Shown piece by piece: positions 5,945-8,974 of a stretch of 8,974 bases of DNA. The notes beneath the pieces were generated by a model, which saw only the letters and a program-made list of their open reading frames with translations, did no database searches and was not told the DNA's origin. The stretch is from an uncultured cyanobacterium (GTDB lineage: Bacteria; Cyanobacteriota; Cyanobacteriia; CACIAM-69d). Positions within the stretch are counted from its first letter, which is position 1; each line of letters starts with the position of its first letter. The position numbers and the translations under genes are program-made. The stretch is from contig CALCTI010000258.1 of NCBI GenBank assembly GCA_937894105.1, positions 1-8,974 of the forward strand, written 5' to 3'.

Positions 5945-7078
5945 ATGTCAAGCGATTACTACGAGATTTTAGGCGTTGCGCGCACGGCAGATAAGGACGA
6001 ACTGAAGCGTGCCTATCGTCGGCTTGCTCGTAAGTATCACCCGGACGTTAATAAAGACCCGGGAGCGGAGGATCGTTTCAAAGATATCAATAAGGCTTAC
6101 GAAGTCTTGTCAGAGACGGAGATGCGGGCTCGTTATGACCGGTTTGGAGAAGCCGGGGTGTCTGGGGCGGCGGCCGGTGGGGCTGGCTTCCAGGATATGG
6201 GCGATATGGGCGGATTTGCCGATATTTTTGAAAGCTTTTTCGGGGGCTTTGGTGGCGCTGCAGCAGCGGGCGGCGGCGGGCGGCGGCGATCAGGACCGGT
6301 ACGCGGCGACGATTTGCGCCTTGATTTAAAGCTAGATTTTTCTGACGCGGTGTTTGGGGGCGAAAAAGAAATCCGCATTAGTCATCTGGAAAATTGCACC
6401 ACCTGTAGCGGCTCCGGTGCTAAGCCGGGAACTCGCCCGAAAACCTGTGGTACCTGTGGTGGGTCAGGGCAGGTGCGTCGTGCCACTCGCACGCCTTTTG
6501 GTAGCTTTGCCCAAGTGTCCGCTTGTCCTGCCTGTAACGGGTCGGGGCAGGTAATTGAGGATAAGTGTGGTGAATGTACTGGACGGGGAACGAAGCAGGA
6601 AACTAAGACGTTGAAAATTGCTATTCCGGCGGGGGTGGATAACGGTACCCGGCTGCGGGTATCGGGAGAAGGGGATGCGGGTAAGCTGAACGGTCCCTCG
6701 GGAGATTTGTATGTATATCTGTTTGTTAATGAAGACGATCGCCTCAAGCGAGACGGGATTAACGTTAGCTCGGACGTGGAGGTGGGCTATCTCCAGGCAA
6801 TTTTAGGCTGCGAAATGGAGGTGGATACCATTGACGGCAAGGAGTCGGTGGAAATTCCGGGGGGAACTCAGCCAGAGACAGTGCTGACGTTGGAGGGTAA
6901 AGGAGTGCCTCGGCTGGGGAATCCCGTTAGTCGCGGCAATCATTTGTTGACGGTGAAGGTGGTAATTCCTACCAAGGTGCCGAAGGAAGAGCGGGATTTA
7001 TTGATTCAGTTGGCAAAGGTACGCGGAGAGAGAACGGGCAAAGGAGGCGTCGGTTTTTTAGGTAATTTATTTACTTAG
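5945..7078 (+). CDS. dnaJ: DnaJ, type I (class A) Hsp40 co-chaperone
   Basis: DnaJ binds unfolded proteins, delivers them to DnaK and stimulates its ATPase. The 377-residue length is typical for full class A DnaJ. The J domain (residues 4-68) has the essential HPD at 32-34. A Gly/Phe-rich and Gly/Ala-rich linker covers about 69-118 (GGFADIFESFFGGFGG). The zinc-binding domain has all four CxxCxGxG repeats: CTTCSGSG (151), CGTCGGSG (168), CPACNGSG (194) and CGECTGRG (208). The C-terminal substrate-binding domains follow to the end. The ATG at 5945 starts directly at the J domain (MSSDYYEILGV), though the ribosome-binding sequence is weak. It lies 287 bases after dnaK, so it is clustered but not tightly coupled. 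No residue expected for function is missing. Confidence 0.97.
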   Translation: MSSDYYEILGVARTADKDELKRAYRRLARKYHPDVNKDPGAEDRFKDINKAYEVLSETEMRARYDRFGEAGVSGAAAGGAGFQDMGDMGGFADIFESFFGGFGGAAAAGGGGRRRSGPVRGDDLRLDLKLDFSDAVFGGEKEIRISHLENCTTCSGSGAKPGTRPKTCGTCGGSGQVRRATRTPFGSFAQVSACPACNGSGQVIEDKCGECTGRGTKQETKTLKIAIPAGVDNGTRLRVSGEGDAGKLNGPSGDLYVYLFVNEDDRLKRDGINVSSDVEVGYLQAILGCEMEVDTIDGKESVEIPGGTQPETVLTLEGKGVPRLGNPVSRGNHLLTVKVVIPTKVPKEERDLLIQLAKVRGERTGKGGVGFLGNLFT

Positions 7079-7084
7079 TGGGCT

Positions 7085-7101
7085 GAATTGAGTCTCAATT
7101 C
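7085..7101. repeat. Short near-perfect palindrome after dnaJ
   Basis: GAATTGAG (7085-7092), one T, then CTCAATTC (7094-7101) is a perfect inverted repeat lying 6 bases after the dnaJ stop. There is no T tract, so it is more likely an mRNA 3'-end hairpin or protein-binding palindrome than a terminator. Confidence 0.55.
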
Positions 7102-7162
7102 TGGCCGAGTTTAGGCTGACGCCTTAAATCCGAAAAATAAATCCACTTTGTGGTGAAATTGA

Positions 7163-7187
7163 AATATCAGATTTTATTGATATTTTT
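7163..7187 (+). terminator. Weak AT-only terminator-like hairpin between dnaJ and the TusA-like gene
   Basis: AATATCA (7163-7169) pairs with TGATATT (7178-7184), and the T run extends to 7187. The stem has only one G-C pair, so termination would be weak. The right side also holds the 15-base motif shared with the dnaJ leader, so it may instead be part of a promoter. Confidence 0.3.
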
Positions 7188-7243
7188 AAAGGAGTGTTTA
7201 ACACAGCAGGTGATTCGGGCAAATTTTAGGGATTTGAAGATAT

Positions 7244-7543
7244 ATGAGTGTGATCGCTCCCAAAAACAGTCAATCGAACAATTCAGAGCTGCCCCTTGAA
7301 GGACCTATCGACGTAACGTTGGATTTGCGGGGAACGCCCTGTCCTATTAATTTCGTGCGCACCAAGCTACAGCTCCAAAAAATGGTGGCGGGACAGCGAT
7401 TGGAAGTGTTGATTGATCCTGGCGAGCCCACGGAACAGGTGCCGGACAGTTTGGCGGTGGCTGGGTTTCCCGTGGAGGCCCTGATTGACCGGGGCGAACA
7501 TTTTGTGCTCCGGGTGCGCAAGCCCAGCCGTGATTCCGAATAA
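7244..7543 (+). CDS. TusA/SirA-family sulfur-carrier-like protein
   Basis: TusA-family proteins are small cytoplasmic sulfur carriers that hold persulfide on a conserved cysteine, for tRNA thiolation, molybdenum cofactor or other sulfur-transfer routes. The 99-residue protein has the family core from about residue 24: LDLRGTPCPINFVRTKLQL, with the candidate catalytic Cys33. The usual CPxP motif reads CPIN here, keeping Cys-Pro but not the second proline. The C-terminal half (LEVLIDPGEPTEQVPDSL...EHFVLRVRK) fits the beta-alpha-beta fold. Residues 1-22 are a variable polar extension. GAAG lies just upstream of the ATG. The stop overlaps the rsgA start by one base (TAATG at 7541-7545), so the two are translationally coupled. 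Family membership is clear; the substrate is not, so no symbol is given. Confidence 0.85.
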   Translation: MSVIAPKNSQSNNSELPLEGPIDVTLDLRGTPCPINFVRTKLQLQKMVAGQRLEVLIDPGEPTEQVPDSLAVAGFPVEALIDRGEHFVLRVRKPSRDSE

Positions 7544-8772
7544 TGGCGGCGGGGGATCTCAAACAGGGCAGGGGCCCAGCGGAACCGAGCGTAGAGATTA
7601 GCAGTAACAGCGGTAATGGTGTACCGGACGTACCGGACGCCGCCCCAACCGGTTTGACGGGAACGGTGGTGGCGGTGCAGGCAAATTATTATTGGGTGCG
7701 GTTAGACCGGGTGCCGACGGTGGAGTTCCCTCGGCGGTTGTTATGTACCCGGCGGGCGCGGCTGAAGAAGGTGGGGCAGCGGGTGGCGGTGGGCGATCGC
7801 GTCACCGTGGAAGAGCCGGACTGGCAGGGACAGCGAGGGGCGATCGCCCAGGTCAGCCCTCGGCGTAGTTATTTAGACCGCCCGCCCATCGCCAACGTGG
7901 ACCGAATTTTATTGGTATTTTCCCTGGCAGAACCGGCCCTAGATTTTAACCAGCTCAGTCGTTTTTTAATTAAAGCTGAATCAACGGGAATTGATATCTG
8001 TCTGTGTTTAAATAAGCGGGATTTGGTGGGCGATCGCTTTTTGGACACGGCGCTAGACCGCTTGGACCGTTGGGGATACAAGCCCATTGTTACCAGCGTG
8101 ATAAAAGATCCCAGCCTGGAAGCCTTGCGATCGCCCCTAGGGGGAGTCACCACGGTGGTGGCGGGACCGTCGGGGGTGGGCAAATCCAGCACCATCAACG
8201 CCCTAATTCCCACGGCAAAGCTGCGGGTAAGCGCCGTATCGGGAAAACTGGCGCGGGGGCGGCACACCACTCGCCATGTGGAGCTTTTTGAGCTGCCGGG
8301 GGGGGGCTTGTTAGCCGATACGCCAGGATTTAACCAGCCCGCCCTTAGGTGCACCCCTGAGGCATTGGCGGGATATTTTCCAGAAATTCGCGATCGGATA
8401 GCTCAGCAAAACTGTCGCTATGGAAACTGCCGCCATCGAGATGAGCCAGGGTGTGCCGTTGGAGATAGCTGGGATCGCTACGATTTGTATTTGGAGCTGT
8501 TAGAAGAAGCGGAGGTCTTTGAGGAGCAGCAGCGCCAGCAGGTGGAGGAGGATCCAAAATTTAAGCGCAAGGTGACCCGAGATGGGCAAGCGGTTTATGA
8601 GCCGAGGTTGGCCAGCCAGCGCTATCGACGCCAGTCCCGGCGATCGCAACATCAAACCCTTGACGACCTGGTGTGGGATCAGGAGCAGGCGGAGCTTGAT
8701 CCCGATGAACTAGACGGGGAATTTGCTACGGATTTGGAAGAGCCCCCTTGGCATTCAGATGCGGATCGGTAG
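7543..8772 (+). CDS. rsgA: RsgA, circularly permuted GTPase for 30S ribosome maturation
   Basis: RsgA (YjeQ) binds the small ribosomal subunit and uses GTP in late 30S maturation. The 409-residue protein has an OB-fold at about 38-105 (GLTGTVVAVQANYYWVRLD). The permuted GTPase domain shows the diagnostic order G4 NKRD (157-160), G1 GPSGVGKSS (208-216), G2 HTTRH (241-245) and G3 DTPG (259-262). The zinc site has Cys291, Cys296, His298 and Cys304. It is longer than the usual 300-350 residues. The N-terminal 37 residues are low complexity with a VPD-VPD duplication (9-bp direct repeat 7621-7638). The C-terminus from about 335 is charged, with an Arg/Gln/Ser-rich stretch, then an acidic end. The start overlaps the TusA-like stop, and with no Shine-Dalgarno of its own it probably relies on coupling. 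A run of nine G (8298-8306) lies between G2 and G3. Confidence 0.95.
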   Translation: MAAGDLKQGRGPAEPSVEISSNSGNGVPDVPDAAPTGLTGTVVAVQANYYWVRLDRVPTVEFPRRLLCTRRARLKKVGQRVAVGDRVTVEEPDWQGQRGAIAQVSPRRSYLDRPPIANVDRILLVFSLAEPALDFNQLSRFLIKAESTGIDICLCLNKRDLVGDRFLDTALDRLDRWGYKPIVTSVIKDPSLEALRSPLGGVTTVVAGPSGVGKSSTINALIPTAKLRVSAVSGKLARGRHTTRHVELFELPGGGLLADTPGFNQPALRCTPEALAGYFPEIRDRIAQQNCRYGNCRHRDEPGCAVGDSWDRYDLYLELLEEAEVFEEQQRQQVEEDPKFKRKVTRDGQAVYEPRLASQRYRRQSRRSQHQTLDDLVWDQEQAELDPDELDGEFATDLEEPPWHSDADR

Positions 8773-8817
8773 ACTATTGACCAGCCGCTAGACTGTTCAT
8801 CAAACTGAATGCCAAGG
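8746..8817. repeat. Perfect 13-bp inverted repeat spanning the rsgA stop
   Basis: CCTTGGCATTCAG (8746-8758), inside the last codons of rsgA, is exactly complementary to CTGAATGCCAAGG (8805-8817), with a 46-base loop holding the stop codon at 8770-8772. The loop contains an imperfect direct repeat (8767-8780 and 8786-8799, 11 of 14 identical). There is no T tract after the right arm. It may be an mRNA 3'-end stem or the trace of an inverted duplication beside the insertion sequence. Confidence 0.7.
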
Positions 8818-8822
8818 ATCCT

Positions 8823-8853
8823 AAATTCACGCGACTGAATTTTATAGCTTTTT
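8823..8853 (+). terminator. Possible weak terminator downstream of rsgA
   Basis: AAATTCA (8823-8829) pairs with TGAATTT (8836-8842) around the loop CGCGAC, and a T5 run follows at 8849-8853 after a short spacer. The stem has only one G-C pair and the T tract is offset, so this is tentative. Confidence 0.3.
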
Positions 8854-8973
8854 CCCGGCGTTGTTGCACTGATAGTGGATGCACCCTGTATGGTTAAGCG
8901 ATTCCGTTAAAACTGGCGCGAGGATTTCCCCGGTGGACTCGTTGACCGCTACGTGGAGCTTACGCCAGGTGCG
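8842..8973 (-). pseudogene. IS5-family transposase fragment
   Basis: Read on the minus strand from 8973, the first 24 codons (8973-8902) give RTWRKLHVAVNESTGEIL and onward to LTE, which matches the conserved region around the first catalytic-segment motif of IS5/IS903-type transposases. The frame then continues for 19 residues without recognisable similarity and stops at TAA (8842-8844), beyond the presumed insertion-sequence end. The remaining DDE domain is missing, so no functional transposase can be made from this copy as seen here. The 5' part lies outside the window. Confidence 0.6.
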
Positions 8974-8974
8974 A
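8857..8974 (-). mobile_element. One end of an IS5-type insertion sequence, apparently internally deleted, continuing past the window
   Basis: GGCGTTGTTGCAC at 8857-8869 resembles the outside-in terminal repeat of IS903/IS5-group elements (GGCTTTGTTGCA-like). Only about 30 bases further in, the minus strand encodes an internal piece of an IS5-type DDE transposase. In complete elements this piece lies several hundred bases from the transposase 3' end, so the middle and C-terminal part appear deleted. The other end, target-site duplication and inverted-repeat partner are outside the window. Confidence 0.5.

Larger units (their letters stand above)
635..8647. repeat. Dispersed HIP1 octamers (GCGATCGC), 11 copies
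   Basis: Exact GCGATCGC palindromes occur at 635, 1275, 1757, 2328, 3416, 5061, 7793, 7840, 8030, 8127 and 8640 (first bases). Chance expectation for an octamer in 9 kb is well under one. This is the known HIP1 hallmark of many cyanobacterial genomes. Five of the eleven lie in rsgA, and dnaJ has none. Confidence 0.95.

Noticed and set aside
1..8772. Novel defence or biosynthetic system
   Set aside because: All large genes are clear housekeeping families (DnaB, GrpE, DnaK, DnaJ, TusA-like, RsgA), and the one unknown ORF is isolated, so nothing supports a new multi-gene system.
8770..8895. Minus-strand frame ending at TAG 8770-8772 complement region (QQRREKAIKFSRVNLGSL...)
   Set aside because: It is open for about 38 codons in a different frame from the transposase motif, but I recognise no family, and it crosses the presumed insertion-sequence end.

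Overview
The window is a stretch of cyanobacterial chromosome. The evidence is eleven copies of the palindrome GCGATCGC (HIP1, highly iterated in many cyanobacterial genomes) and the protein sequences and order of dnaB (3' end), grpE, dnaK, dnaJ, a TusA-like gene and rsgA. I recall this order from other cyanobacteria but cannot check it here. I do not assign a genus. All intact genes lie on the plus strand.

Layout: 1-950 is the 3' part of the replicative helicase gene dnaB. 951-1555 is a long gap with a degenerate tandem repeat (957-1076), a perfect 13-bp stem-loop (1122-1162) and the grpE leader. 1556-2392 is grpE, closed by a good intrinsic terminator (2431-2469). An AT-rich gap follows, then a small probable exported protein (2779-3084) that I do not recognise, with a strong intrinsic terminator at 3205-3240. 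3486-5657 is dnaK with a long acidic tail, and 5945-7078 is dnaJ. 7244-7543 is a TusA/SirA-like sulfur-carrier gene whose stop overlaps the start of rsgA (7543-8772). The last ~120 bases look like one end of an internally deleted IS5-type insertion sequence on the minus strand.

Functionally, GrpE, DnaK and DnaJ form one Hsp70 folding machine: DnaJ delivers substrate and stimulates ATP hydrolysis, and GrpE releases ADP. They are not one tight operon. Each has its own leader of more than 100 bases, and two intrinsic terminators and an unrelated small gene lie between grpE and dnaK. The TusA-like gene and rsgA are coupled by a 1-base TAATG overlap. No CIRCE heat-shock operator was seen upstream of grpE, dnaK or dnaJ.

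I see no clear new multi-gene system; most of the window is conserved housekeeping. The points most worth a second look are the small exported ORF, whose apparent signal peptide continues upstream through a T6 tract in another frame; the 13-bp inverted repeat straddling the rsgA stop; the stem-loop and tandem repeats after dnaB; the acidic extensions on GrpE and DnaK; the G9 run inside rsgA; and the deleted insertion sequence at the right edge.
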